A program made the translations under genes and the position numbers. The notes beneath the pieces are model-generated. The model was not told the origin of the DNA. It worked only from the letters and a program-made list of their open reading frames with translations, and ran no database searches. Positions 17,221 through 26,529 of a stretch of 64,000 nucleotides of DNA are shown in pieces; the stretch's first letter is position 1; each line of letters starts with the position of its first letter. The stretch comes from Veillonella magna DSM 19857 (GTDB lineage: Bacteria > Bacillota > Negativicutes > Veillonellales > Veillonellaceae): the NCBI RefSeq assembly GCF_000428745.1, contig NZ_KE386795.1, positions 146,692 to 210,691 on the forward strand, in the 5' to 3' direction.

Positions 17221-17882
17221 TAGCACATTACGATAAGCTCTCTCCTATTAGTGAAGGCTACCGTGCTATTCGTATTAACCTACAATTTGCAGGAGCGGAT
17301 AAAGCCTTGCAAGTAGTAGGTGTGACCTCGTCTTCACCGGGGGAAGGGAAATCGACGACCATTGCCAACTTGGCTATCGTTATGGCGCAGGACAATAAGA
17401 AGGTGCTTCTCATTGACTGTGATTTGCGTAAGCCGACGCAGCATAAAAAGTTTGAAATCGAGCAGGATGGTTTGACGAATACTCTCGTGCGCGGGAAAGC
17501 TTTGGATGCTTTGGTGCAGCACGATGTATTTCCCAATTTAGATATATTAACTAGCGGACCGATTCCGCCGAATCCATCGGAATTATTGGGCAGTCATAAA
17601 ATGGCTGAGGTCATTGCATGGGCCCGTGATCACTATGATTATGTTCTTATCGACTTACCGCCGATTCTGGCTGTAGCTGATGCGGCAGTTATCGGGAACA
17701 TGGTTGACGGCGTGCTCATGGTAGTGGCATCCGGCAGTATGACGCCGAACGAAGCTATGGATGCGAAGAAACGGTTACAACAGGCCGGCGTTACCATTCT
17801 CGGCGTTATCTTAAATAAGATGCCGCAACAACGACGCTATGGCTATTATCAATATTATTATCACGATGATGATAAGCTGTAA
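17202..17882 (+). CDS. Bacterial tyrosine kinase (CpsD/CapB-like)
   Basis: A 226-residue BY-kinase. SSSPGEGKSTT is the Walker A loop, LLIDCDLRKPTQHKKF is Walker A' and VLIDLPP is Walker B. The C-terminus is a tyrosine cluster (RRYGYYQYYYHDDDKL), the site of autophosphorylation that the PHP phosphatase at 14205 would reverse. The start overlaps the end of the co-polymerase gene, so the two are translated together as a split Wzc. Cycling of this tail controls polymer length in known systems. Confidence 0.94.
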   Translation: MAKTELIAHYDKLSPISEGYRAIRINLQFAGADKALQVVGVTSSSPGEGKSTTIANLAIVMAQDNKKVLLIDCDLRKPTQHKKFEIEQDGLTNTLVRGKALDALVQHDVFPNLDILTSGPIPPNPSELLGSHKMAEVIAWARDHYDYVLIDLPPILAVADAAVIGNMVDGVLMVVASGSMTPNEAMDAKKRLQQAGVTILGVILNKMPQQRRYGYYQYYYHDDDKL

Positions 17883-17931
17883 GCGATAGATACTAAACAA
17901 AAATTTTCATCATAGGTAGGAGGAGAGAACT

Positions 17932-19185
17932 ATGACAGATACTAAAGGACTAAAAGATATGGCTAAACGAAATATTCCCTTTAGCCCTCCTGATATTACA
18001 GATTATGAAATTGAAGAAGTAGTTAAGGCCTTACAATCCGGTTGGATTACGACAGGACCTCGGACGAAAGAGTTAGAAAAACGCTTGGCAGACTATTGCG
18101 GAACCAGTAAGGTTGTTTGCCTGAATTCGGCGACAGCAGCAGAAGAACTCAATTTTAGAATTTGCGGTATTGGTGAAGGTGACGAAGTTATAGTTCCGGC
18201 CTATACATATACAGCATCTGCGTCGGCAGCTATTCATTGCGGTGCGAAGGTTATTTTCGTAGACAGCCAAAAAGATTCTACGGAAATGGATTACGAAAAA
18301 GTAGCAGCAGCCATTACAACGCGTACAAAGGCGATTGTAGCCGTAGATTTAGGTGGCGTGGTAGCACATTATGAACCTCTGTTTAAGATTGCCGAAGAAA
18401 AACGTAATCTGTTTACGGCAAAGCAGGGAGATGATTTAGGTGCTCGTATTCAGCAGAGTGTAGGTCGTATTCTTATTTTCTCCGATTGTGCACATGCTCT
18501 CGGCGCTTCGCGAGATGGCGTGATGACCGGTGCTATTGCAGATTTTACCGACTTTTCCTTCCATGCAGTAAAAAACTTTACCACGGCCGAAGGTGGTGCA
18601 TCGACCTGGCGGGATATCCCAGGAATTGATAATGAAGAAATTTATCACCAGTATCAATTGTATTCTTTACATGGTCAGAGTAAAGATGCATTGGCAAAGA
18701 CACAAATCGGTGCGTGGGAATATGATATTATCGGTCCTTGGTATAAATGTAATATGACAGATATTATGGCTGCTATCGGACTTCGACAGCTAGATCGCTA
18801 TCCGAAGTTGCTGGAACGCCGTAAAGAGATGATTAAGCGCTATGATGCTATGTGTGACGAATTAGGTTTATTCCATTTGGATCACTTTGCAGAACACCAG
18901 ATTTCTTCCGGTCATTTATATTTAATTCGAGTTCCGGGGGCTAGCGATGAAGTACGCCGCGAAATTATTACTGAATTGGCAAAACGCGGTATTGCAACTA
19001 ATGTTCACTATAAGCCATTGCCGATGATGACGGCGTATAAAGCGTTGGGATGGGATATTAAGGATTTTCCAAATGCCTATGATTATTATCAGAATCTTAT
19101 TACATTACCTTTGCACACACACTTATCCGACGAGGACTTGGACTATGTAATTGAAAATGTAAAAGATGTAATTAAGCAATATTAA
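17932..19185 (+). CDS. DegT/DnrJ/EryC1 sugar aminotransferase
   Basis: A 417-residue PLP enzyme, start behind AGGAGGAG. It has SGWITTGPRTKELE at the N-terminus, SATAAEELNFRI for phosphate binding, and DCAHALGA. The PLP lysine lies in SFHAVKNFTTAEGGA. It is somewhat longer than usual (about 370-390) owing to an insertion around residues 150-180. It probably aminates C4 of the keto sugar made by the dehydratase at 12224, giving a UDP-4-amino-4,6-dideoxy sugar as PglE does. From here on the DNA becomes more AT-rich. Confidence 0.9.
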   Translation: MTDTKGLKDMAKRNIPFSPPDITDYEIEEVVKALQSGWITTGPRTKELEKRLADYCGTSKVVCLNSATAAEELNFRICGIGEGDEVIVPAYTYTASASAAIHCGAKVIFVDSQKDSTEMDYEKVAAAITTRTKAIVAVDLGGVVAHYEPLFKIAEEKRNLFTAKQGDDLGARIQQSVGRILIFSDCAHALGASRDGVMTGAIADFTDFSFHAVKNFTTAEGGASTWRDIPGIDNEEIYHQYQLYSLHGQSKDALAKTQIGAWEYDIIGPWYKCNMTDIMAAIGLRQLDRYPKLLERRKEMIKRYDAMCDELGLFHLDHFAEHQISSGHLYLIRVPGASDEVRREIITELAKRGIATNVHYKPLPMMTAYKALGWDIKDFPNAYDYYQNLITLPLHTHLSDEDLDYVIENVKDVIKQY

Positions 19186-19219
19186 AGATTAATAGAAGTA
19201 AATGAATAAGGAGCGTGCC

Positions 19220-19918
19220 ATGCTATTACGAAAATGGAATGAGTTACCCTCTCATATGCAATGTGATGAGGTGAGACCATATTATGACATTTTAGAGAAG
19301 AAGAAAGGTAGCTTAATTGCCAAACGAGTCTTTGATGTAATAGCAGGGAGCATGCTCCTTGTTGTTTTATCGGGACCGATGGCAATTATCGCAGCGTGCA
19401 TTAAAGCTGATTCCAAGGGACCTATTTTTTATCGTCAAGAACGTGTAACAACGTATGGAAAAAAATTTGGAATCCATAAATTTAGGACGATGGTCAATAA
19501 TGCGGATAAAATAGGAACTGCAGTCACTGTACAAGGCGATAGTCGCATTACAAAGGTTGGTCACTTTCTTAGAAAATACCGTCTTGATGAATTTCCTCAG
19601 GTATTTGATGTTCTCAGTGGTAATATGAGCTTCGTAGGAACAAGGCCTGAAGCTACAAAATATGTGGAACATTACAGTAATGAAATGCTGGCTACATTAT
19701 TGTTGCCAGCTGGGATTACAAGTGAAGCGAGTATTAAATATAAGGATGAGGCGGAATTACTAAAAAATGCTGTTGATGCAGATAAGGTATATATAGAAGA
19801 TGTATTACCGGAAAAAATGAGATATAACCTTCAAACTGTGAAGAATTTTAACTTTATGAGTGACATCAAGACGATGATTAAAACGGTATTGAGCGTTGCT
19901 GGAATAGGAGATAAATAG
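19220..19918 (+). CDS. Initiating phosphosugar transferase (PglC/WcaJ-like)
   Basis: A 232-residue monotopic sugar transferase. A hydrophobic re-entrant helix at about 38-60 (RVFDVIAGSMLLVVLSGPMA) is followed by GPIFYRQER, KFRTMV, RITKVGHFLRKYRLDEFPQ and MSFVGTRPE, the catalytic set of the PglC family. It would transfer the first sugar phosphate from its UDP form to undecaprenyl phosphate at the inner membrane. ATG 19220 is preferred, having AAGGAG six bases before it. The pairing with a PglF-like and a PglE-like enzyme suggests that the first sugar is an amino-deoxy sugar. Confidence 0.93.
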   Translation: MLLRKWNELPSHMQCDEVRPYYDILEKKKGSLIAKRVFDVIAGSMLLVVLSGPMAIIAACIKADSKGPIFYRQERVTTYGKKFGIHKFRTMVNNADKIGTAVTVQGDSRITKVGHFLRKYRLDEFPQVFDVLSGNMSFVGTRPEATKYVEHYSNEMLATLLLPAGITSEASIKYKDEAELLKNAVDADKVYIEDVLPEKMRYNLQTVKNFNFMSDIKTMIKTVLSVAGIGDK

Positions 19919-19920
19919 AA

Positions 19921-20736
19921 GTGGAAAAATATTCTGTTCTGATGACAGTATATAAGAAAGATAACCCTGAATATTTTCTATTAAGCTTAAGAAGTATGAT
20001 AAATCAGAGTTATAGACCAGACGAGATAATAATTGTAAAAGATGGCATTATAACACATGAATTGCAGTCTGTTATAGATAAATGTAAAACGGATGATATA
20101 TCTATTAAAGAAGTACAACTTAGCACTAATAAAGGATTAGGCTTAGCATTAAATGAAGGACTTAAATATTGCACTAATGAATTAATTGCTAGAATGGATT
20201 CAGATGATTACTCTATGCCGACTCGTTGTGAATTACAAGTAAAGGCCTTTGATGAGAATAAAACACTTACTATTGTTGGTTGTCAAGTAAGGGAATTTGA
20301 ATGCGATATTAATAATATTATTGGAGAGAGAAGAGTTCCTCTTGATAATGATGAAATATATAAGTTCATCAGAACAAGGGATCCTTTCAACCATCCTACC
20401 GTTATGTATAGAAAGTCAGCAGTTGAGGCTGTTGGAGGATATGGAAGTTATAGAAAAAATCAAGATACAGATTTATGGATTAAAATGCTTCAAGACCATG
20501 CTGTATGTAAAAATCTAGACGGCGATTTATTTAGGTTTAGATTTGACAAAAATACATATGCTAAGCGTAAGACATGGTTGAATACAAGTATTCTTATTGG
20601 TATAAGATATAGGGCTTGGAGAAGTGGATTTAACTCTTTCTTTGATTTTTTCAAGGTAGCTGTAGCTCAAACGGGAATGTATGTATTGCCAGTGGGCTTT
20701 CAAAAATTTCTTTACCGTGTTTTATTAAGGAGATAA
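19921..20736 (+). CDS. Glycosyltransferase family 2
   Basis: A 271-residue GT-A fold enzyme, starting at GTG two bases after the previous stop. YSVLMTVYKKDNPEYF opens the nucleotide-binding domain, NKGLGLALNEGL and ARMDSDDYSMP carry the DxD metal site, and NHPTVMYRKS follows. It adds one sugar to the lipid-linked repeat at the cytoplasmic membrane face; the sugar cannot be predicted. The gene is clearly AT-rich compared with those upstream, typical of the exchangeable middle of a capsule locus. Confidence 0.9.
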   Translation: MEKYSVLMTVYKKDNPEYFLLSLRSMINQSYRPDEIIIVKDGIITHELQSVIDKCKTDDISIKEVQLSTNKGLGLALNEGLKYCTNELIARMDSDDYSMPTRCELQVKAFDENKTLTIVGCQVREFECDINNIIGERRVPLDNDEIYKFIRTRDPFNHPTVMYRKSAVEAVGGYGSYRKNQDTDLWIKMLQDHAVCKNLDGDLFRFRFDKNTYAKRKTWLNTSILIGIRYRAWRSGFNSFFDFFKVAVAQTGMYVLPVGFQKFLYRVLLRR

Positions 20737-20743
20737 TAGCATA

Positions 20744-23047
20744 ATGGGGATTGAGCAGACAATTAATTATCAGTTAAATAAGTATCCAGTAGCTAAAAAG
20801 TTTATAAAACGTGCATACCAGTATACTATGTATGGGTTATCAAAAAAAATAAAATCAGAAGGTAGTATTCAGAGAATGACACCAATAGATGATAGCTATG
20901 AGTATTTCTTTGGTTACTATGATAAATCGCCATGGGATGCCACAGAACAATATATGTTGTGCTTGCGAGTAAAAAAAACATGGGATGATGTTTCACCTAA
21001 AGACGTAGCGGATATTGTTTTAATTGATACAAGTTTATCTGAGTCCTATCCAAAACGCATTCGCAAGCTAGCAGAATCGCATTCGTGGAATGTACAACAA
21101 GGATGTATGTTGCAGTGGCTAGGCCCCGATTATAAGGAACGTATTATCTATAATGATTGTCGTGAAGGAAGATACTGTTCTATAGTTTTGAATGTGTTTA
21201 CAGGTGAAGAAAGAATTATTGAGATGCCTGTATATACGGTAGCATCCGACGGAACATTTGCTTTAACATTGGATTTTAGCCGGTTATATAATCTTCGTCC
21301 TGGTTATGGATACTATAATATTCCCGAAAAAACTAAAGACGTAGCTCTTCCAGATGCAACGGCTATTTGGTATGTTGATCTTTTTACAGGTGAAAGCAAA
21401 CCTTTGCTTACATATGTAGATTTTTCTTCATTTATGCCTAGACCGGAGATGATGGAGGAGGGAAGTGTACATAAGGTTAATCACTTAATGCTAAATCCAG
21501 ATAATCAGAGATTTATGGTCTTATATAGATGGTTTAACGGGCATAGAAAATATACTCGGCTAATTACATGTGACGTTGATGGAACTAATATGTATGTTCT
21601 TTCAGATGATGATATGGTAAGCCATTGTTTTTGGCAGGATAATGAGCATATATTGGCTTATGAAAATAAATCTAATGATGGACCTGGATATTATTTAATG
21701 AAAGATAAAACACAAGAGTATATCCATTGTTGGCCGGAATTATCCAGTGATGGACATCCAAGTTACTCACCTGACAGAAAGTATGTTGTTACGGATACCT
21801 ATCCAGACCGTGCTCGTATTTCAAAAATTAAGATTATGGAGGCGGATAGTACAAAAGACAAAGTATATACTGTAGCTAAAGTCTTTTCTCCATTCAGATA
21901 CGATAATGATACACGGTGTGATTTACATCCTCGATGGAATAGAAGAGGTAATAAAATATGCTTTGATAGCGTATTTGAGGGGAAAAGAGGACTTTATATA
22001 ATTGATTTTAATTCTAGCTTTAATTATTTAGCATCTCTTTCAAAAACAAAAGAGAATGAGAAATTATTGAGTATAATAGTACCTGTTTATAATGTAGATA
22101 AATATTTAGATATGTGTGTAGAGTCTTTACTCAATCAAACATATAGGAATATTGAAATTATTTTAGTTGACGATGGTTCGACCGATTTAAGTGGAAAGTT
22201 ATGTGACAAATGGGCAGAAAAAGACAAGAGAATTAAAGTTATCCATAAAGTGAATGGAGGGTTATCTAGTGCTAGAAATGCTGGAATAAAGTTATCTCAT
22301 GGAGAATACATTACATTTGTTGATAGTGATGATTGGATAGCTAATAACATCTATGATAAAGCTTTAAAAGCTATTCATACTTTTAATTGTGATATTGTAG
22401 ATTTTAAAGTTAAGTTCAGTAAGGTAAGAAAGGAGAGTCCTATATTCACTGAAGAAGGATTACCCACTATTGTCAAGGGTAATATGATTATTGAGGATTA
22501 TTTATATCGTGGTCAAACAGATGTATGTCCTTTTTCTGTCTGTAGAAAAATATACAAAAAAAGACTTTTTGAAGGAATTATTTTCCCTGAAGGAAGGTTA
22601 AATGAAGATATAGTAACTAATTTTAAATTGCTTGAAAAGGCGGATACATTAGTCCATTTAGATGTAGTGGGATATTATTACTACCAGGGGAATGTTGATA
22701 GCTTAACAAGTGGGAAATTAAAGAGGAAAGATTTCGATTTATTAGATGCAAGTAATGAGTTGGTTCAATTATCAAGAAGATACAGAAATTATCCAGGAAT
22801 AATAAAACTTGCTGAAATTAAGGTAGCAAGAAGCTATTTTTCACTTTTAGCTAAATATGTGATTGGAGGAAGAGATCAGAGTATATCAGATAATGATATA
22901 TATTTCCTGCAATATAATTTAAGAAAACATTATAGTCTATTGATGAATGCGCCAATTTCTTTTAATCGAAAGATGCTGATGAGTATGGTGTCTGTAAATT
23001 ATAGATTTTTGAGAAAGTTAGTTAAAATTATAAAAAGGATTAGATAA
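20744..23047 (+). CDS. Beta-propeller-like domain fused to GT2 glycosyltransferase
   Basis: A 767-residue two-part protein. Residues about 60-430 are rich in short beta strands with repeated FxxxSPDxxYVVTD-like and HPRWNRRGNKICFDS motifs, as in TolB/WD40-like propellers. SYEYFFGYYDKSPWD near 60 recalls a conserved opening of capsule-cluster proteins of this type. From about 439 a complete GT2 domain begins (LLSIIVPVYNVDKYLD, then ILVDDGSTD near 471 and FVDSDDW). The C-terminal 200 residues are helical. The GT2 half should add a sugar. The propeller may bind the glycan or a partner; its job is unknown. The start overlaps no other gene and is 7 bases after the previous stop. Confidence 0.85.
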   Translation: MGIEQTINYQLNKYPVAKKFIKRAYQYTMYGLSKKIKSEGSIQRMTPIDDSYEYFFGYYDKSPWDATEQYMLCLRVKKTWDDVSPKDVADIVLIDTSLSESYPKRIRKLAESHSWNVQQGCMLQWLGPDYKERIIYNDCREGRYCSIVLNVFTGEERIIEMPVYTVASDGTFALTLDFSRLYNLRPGYGYYNIPEKTKDVALPDATAIWYVDLFTGESKPLLTYVDFSSFMPRPEMMEEGSVHKVNHLMLNPDNQRFMVLYRWFNGHRKYTRLITCDVDGTNMYVLSDDDMVSHCFWQDNEHILAYENKSNDGPGYYLMKDKTQEYIHCWPELSSDGHPSYSPDRKYVVTDTYPDRARISKIKIMEADSTKDKVYTVAKVFSPFRYDNDTRCDLHPRWNRRGNKICFDSVFEGKRGLYIIDFNSSFNYLASLSKTKENEKLLSIIVPVYNVDKYLDMCVESLLNQTYRNIEIILVDDGSTDLSGKLCDKWAEKDKRIKVIHKVNGGLSSARNAGIKLSHGEYITFVDSDDWIANNIYDKALKAIHTFNCDIVDFKVKFSKVRKESPIFTEEGLPTIVKGNMIIEDYLYRGQTDVCPFSVCRKIYKKRLFEGIIFPEGRLNEDIVTNFKLLEKADTLVHLDVVGYYYYQGNVDSLTSGKLKRKDFDLLDASNELVQLSRRYRNYPGIIKLAEIKVARSYFSLLAKYVIGGRDQSISDNDIYFLQYNLRKHYSLLMNAPISFNRKMLMSMVSVNYRFLRKLVKIIKRIR

Positions 23048-23048
23048 G

Positions 23049-24116
23049 ATGAAAATTGTATTTGTAGCTTATCTTCATGGATTTGGTGGAGCAGAGAAAC
23101 AAATAATTATGTTGGCTAATGAAATGGTGTCACGTGGACATGATGTGACGTTGGTTTCTTTAGCCGCCAATAACTTATGCTATGAATTAGATAAAAAAAT
23201 AAAATATATTTATATTCCTGATAAGTATACTGATTATAGACGACTGGTTTTCAGATACTATAAGCTCTATGGTGTTTTAAAAACAATCAAATGTGATTTG
23301 GTTGTTAACTTTTGGTTTCAATCGGCGTATATGACTGCTTGTATGAATAAATCAATTATAGGGAAGGTTATTTATGCTGAGAGGGGAGATCCTTCTGATG
23401 CTGAGTATACCGGAATATTGGGGATGATTAGGAACTTATGTATTACGAAAATAGATGGATTTGTATTTCAGTCACAAGGAGCAAAAAAGTACTTTCCAAC
23501 AGTCAAAAATGAGAACTATAGAGTTATTATGAACCCTATATCGTTTAGTAAAAAAGATTATGAACAACCTCAGAGTCGCAGAAAGGCTATTATAAATGTA
23601 GGACGATTGCATCCGCAGAAAAATCAGAAGTTACTGATAGATGCTTTTTCAAAAGTGGCATCGGATTTTCCCGAATATTCGCTGGAGATTTATGGTGAGG
23701 GGCCTCTAGAAAAAGACTTAAAAAATCAGATTAGATTTCTTCATTTAGAGGATAGAGCCTTTTTGAGGGGGACCTCAAAGAATATATTAGATATATTAAA
23801 TACATCTTCATTATTTGTTCTAACATCTGATTATGAAGGTCTTCCAAATGTGCTTATAGAAGCAATGGTATTAGGGGTGCCCTGTATTTCTACAGATTGC
23901 CGTCCGGGTGGTGCAAGAGAGATTATAATAAACGAGGTGAATGGACTTATTGTTCCATGTAACGATGTACAGTCCTTAGAAAAAGCTATGCGAAGATTTT
24001 TACAAGATGATGGTCAACTAGCATTGAAGAATGATAATAAAGATTATGAAGACAGGTTCAAAAAGTCTACAATATATGATGAGTGGGAAAGTTTTTTTGA
24101 ACAATTGAGGTGTTAA
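23049..24116 (+). CDS. Glycosyltransferase family 4 (GT-B)
   Basis: A 355-residue GT-B enzyme. GFGGAEKQIIMLANEM is the N-terminal Gly-rich acceptor loop, VGRLHPQKNQKLLIDAF starts the second Rossmann domain, and LTSDYEGLPNVLIEAMVLG contains the E(x7)E motif of retaining GT4 enzymes. It starts one base after the previous stop. Likely adds an internal sugar of the repeat unit. Confidence 0.93.
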   Translation: MKIVFVAYLHGFGGAEKQIIMLANEMVSRGHDVTLVSLAANNLCYELDKKIKYIYIPDKYTDYRRLVFRYYKLYGVLKTIKCDLVVNFWFQSAYMTACMNKSIIGKVIYAERGDPSDAEYTGILGMIRNLCITKIDGFVFQSQGAKKYFPTVKNENYRVIMNPISFSKKDYEQPQSRRKAIINVGRLHPQKNQKLLIDAFSKVASDFPEYSLEIYGEGPLEKDLKNQIRFLHLEDRAFLRGTSKNILDILNTSSLFVLTSDYEGLPNVLIEAMVLGVPCISTDCRPGGAREIIINEVNGLIVPCNDVQSLEKAMRRFLQDDGQLALKNDNKDYEDRFKKSTIYDEWESFFEQLRC

Positions 24117-24118
24117 GT

Positions 24119-25237
24119 ATGACAGTGTATTATTTTACCTTTTCTGTCGTGGCTTTTCTTTCATTTATGTATTGTTTTCTCTCTGGCTATCAAAAAGTTG
24201 TTATAGGGAGATATACAGTTTATGATGAAAATAAGAAGAGGGTTTATTTGACAGCTTGTATTATGTTTATATTGGGCTGTATAGGAGCTATTAGAGGGGA
24301 GACCGTTGGTACAGATTTATTTACCTATGTACCAAGGTACTTTAGCATCGCAGGTACAACATGGGAAAATTTAGTTTATTTTAAGGAGTCATGGAGTTTT
24401 GAATGGGGGTTTATAATTTTTTGTAAGTTGTTATCAGGAATTTTCCCCTCAAGTATTCAGCCTTTTCTAATAGCAACTTCCGCTATTACAATATATGGCT
24501 TCTATAAATTTATTGCTAAGTTTTCTAAAATACCAGAGTTAAGCATTTTTATATTTATAACGTACGGTTATTGGAGTAATTCGTTTAATACTGTTCGTCA
24601 GTATATTGCTATAGGATTATTAAGTTGGGCTTTTGTTTGTTGGCAAGAAAAAAATAAAATAAAGGCTTTTATCATAACTATATTGGCAATCTCAATACAT
24701 GCTTCATCTGTTGTTTTTATACTAGTTTTTTTTCTCGATAAGATAAAATTTAGTAAAAAGGCATTTCAAGTCATTTTAATTATTACGATAATTATTTTTT
24801 TAACTCCTAGATCTTTCTTGACAACATTATTATCCTTTACATCATATTTTTGGTACGCGGATAGGACCGGTAGTGGCTTATCTATTTTAATTGTTTTAAC
24901 CTTTATTTTTATATTGACCTTTATTATGAAAAGTAGGATTAAGACATTTGATAATAAAATTGATTTATGGTTGTGGATGTTGGGAATAGCAATTATTTCT
25001 AATGTTATGGCACTAGAGATTGGCTTATTTGAACGTATTATGCGATTTTTCTTAATAAGTTTATTTGTTATAATTCCGGATATTTCTTATGCTTTTAGAA
25101 AAAAAGTAGGAAATATAATTATTTATGGTAGTGTGATGATTGCGTTTGGATTATATTATTTTCTTGTACTTCTATCAACTCCTGAATCATCTGGATATGT
25201 TATCCCTTATTATCCTTTTTGGGAAAGTGTAATATGA
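24119..25237 (+). CDS. wzy: EpsG/Wzy-type polysaccharide polymerase
   Basis: A 372-residue protein with about ten membrane segments, highly hydrophobic and AT-rich. RGETVGTDLFTYVPRY and the FNTVRQYIAIGLLSWAF stretch match the EpsG family, whose members act as O-unit/capsule polymerases in the Wzy manner. It would join repeat units on the periplasmic side. ATG 24119 overlaps nothing downstream and lies inside the end of the preceding gene's region with GAGG ahead. The 115 bases after it show no further gene. Confidence 0.85.
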   Translation: MTVYYFTFSVVAFLSFMYCFLSGYQKVVIGRYTVYDENKKRVYLTACIMFILGCIGAIRGETVGTDLFTYVPRYFSIAGTTWENLVYFKESWSFEWGFIIFCKLLSGIFPSSIQPFLIATSAITIYGFYKFIAKFSKIPELSIFIFITYGYWSNSFNTVRQYIAIGLLSWAFVCWQEKNKIKAFIITILAISIHASSVVFILVFFLDKIKFSKKAFQVILIITIIIFLTPRSFLTTLLSFTSYFWYADRTGSGLSILIVLTFIFILTFIMKSRIKTFDNKIDLWLWMLGIAIISNVMALEIGLFERIMRFFLISLFVIIPDISYAFRKKVGNIIIYGSVMIAFGLYYFLVLLSTPESSGYVIPYYPFWESVI

Positions 25238-25352
25238 GGAAAGAAAAATGCAGCGATCTGCTTATTCGTTGATGATATTCTAATGTGATTGGCTTAAGAG
25301 AAATTTTTCTCTAGAAGTCTGATTTGATTTTTGCAATAAGGTGTGGACAGAA

Positions 25353-26522
25353 ATGAAAATTAATATTTTACATTTTATACCTAGTTTATATTCAGGTGGA
25401 GCAGAAACTCTTGTTAAGGAGTATGCTCAGAAAATAGATAAAGAGAAATTTCATATTGAGGTTCTTTGTTTTAATCGTCTGAATTCTCCTTATGAAAAGT
25501 TATTACAAGAAAGCAATATAACTGTTACATTTTTATCGGATCACAGGTTTTTCATAAATAAAGTACATCCTAACTTGTTTGAGAGAGCTTTTAATAAGAT
25601 CTTAAGATATATATTAGTGAGACAATATATTCGGAAAATGAAGCCGGATATTATACATTTTCATCTTAATGTTGCTAGTTATGTTAATTTTGCCAGTCCA
25701 AAAGAAAAGACTGTTATTTTTTATACACATCATTCAACAGTAAAGCGTTTGTTGGAAGATTATGCATATAAAGGGGCTATATCCAATATAAAGAAATTAA
25801 TAAAAAAATATAGAGCGCATATTCTCGCATTACATGACGAAATGAAAAATGAACTGCAGGATATTTTTAAGTTCAATAATATATCTGTTCTGAATAATGG
25901 CGTTGATGGAGATAGATTTCGTATTAACCTGAATAAGTCGCAGGCAAAACAGAGATTGGGCCTTGCAGAGACCGATGTTGTTATTGGTCATATTGGTCGA
26001 TTTGTACAGGTAAAAAACCACACATTCTTATTGAAAGTTTTTAGACAGGTGAAAAATAAGGTGCCTGCGGCCAAGTTGTTGTTGGTTGGCTCCGGGGAAC
26101 TAAAAAATAAAATTATTGAAGAGGCAAAGCTATTAGGCATTGACGAGGACATTAAGATTTTAGAAAATCGATTAGATATACCTGAAATAATGAAAGCAAT
26201 GGATTGTTTTGTATTTCCCTCCATCTCTGAAGGACTTCCGATAGTTACTATCGAGGCCCAGTTTGCAGGGTGTCCGGTTGTTACATCCGAAGCAGTAGAT
26301 AAAAGAACAGCCATTAGTAATCTAATACAATATGTATCATTGGATAGATCAGAAAGTGACTGGGCCAATAAAATACTGGATTGTATTACAGATTGTGATG
26401 AGAAAAAAATTCAATATTATGGGTTAGAGTCATGGGATATGAAGTATGTTATTAAGAAATTAGAAAAATTATATGAAGATGAGTACGCAACTATGCACGT
26501 AGAGGCTAAAGAAAGGAATTGA
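25353..26522 (+). CDS. Glycosyltransferase family 4 (GT-B)
   Basis: A 389-residue GT-B enzyme with FIPSLYSGGAETLVKEYA at the N-terminus, VIGHIGRFVQVKNHTFLLKV in the second domain and VFPSISEGLPIVTIEAQFAG as donor-site E(x7)E. ATG 25353 is preferred over an in-frame GTG at 25341 since AAGGTG sits just ahead. It belongs to the same transcription unit as its neighbours; sugar specificity is not readable. Confidence 0.92.
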   Translation: MKINILHFIPSLYSGGAETLVKEYAQKIDKEKFHIEVLCFNRLNSPYEKLLQESNITVTFLSDHRFFINKVHPNLFERAFNKILRYILVRQYIRKMKPDIIHFHLNVASYVNFASPKEKTVIFYTHHSTVKRLLEDYAYKGAISNIKKLIKKYRAHILALHDEMKNELQDIFKFNNISVLNNGVDGDRFRINLNKSQAKQRLGLAETDVVIGHIGRFVQVKNHTFLLKVFRQVKNKVPAAKLLLVGSGELKNKIIEEAKLLGIDEDIKILENRLDIPEIMKAMDCFVFPSISEGLPIVTIEAQFAGCPVVTSEAVDKRTAISNLIQYVSLDRSESDWANKILDCITDCDEKKIQYYGLESWDMKYVIKKLEKLYEDEYATMHVEAKERN

Positions 26523-26529
26523 TCGGTAA

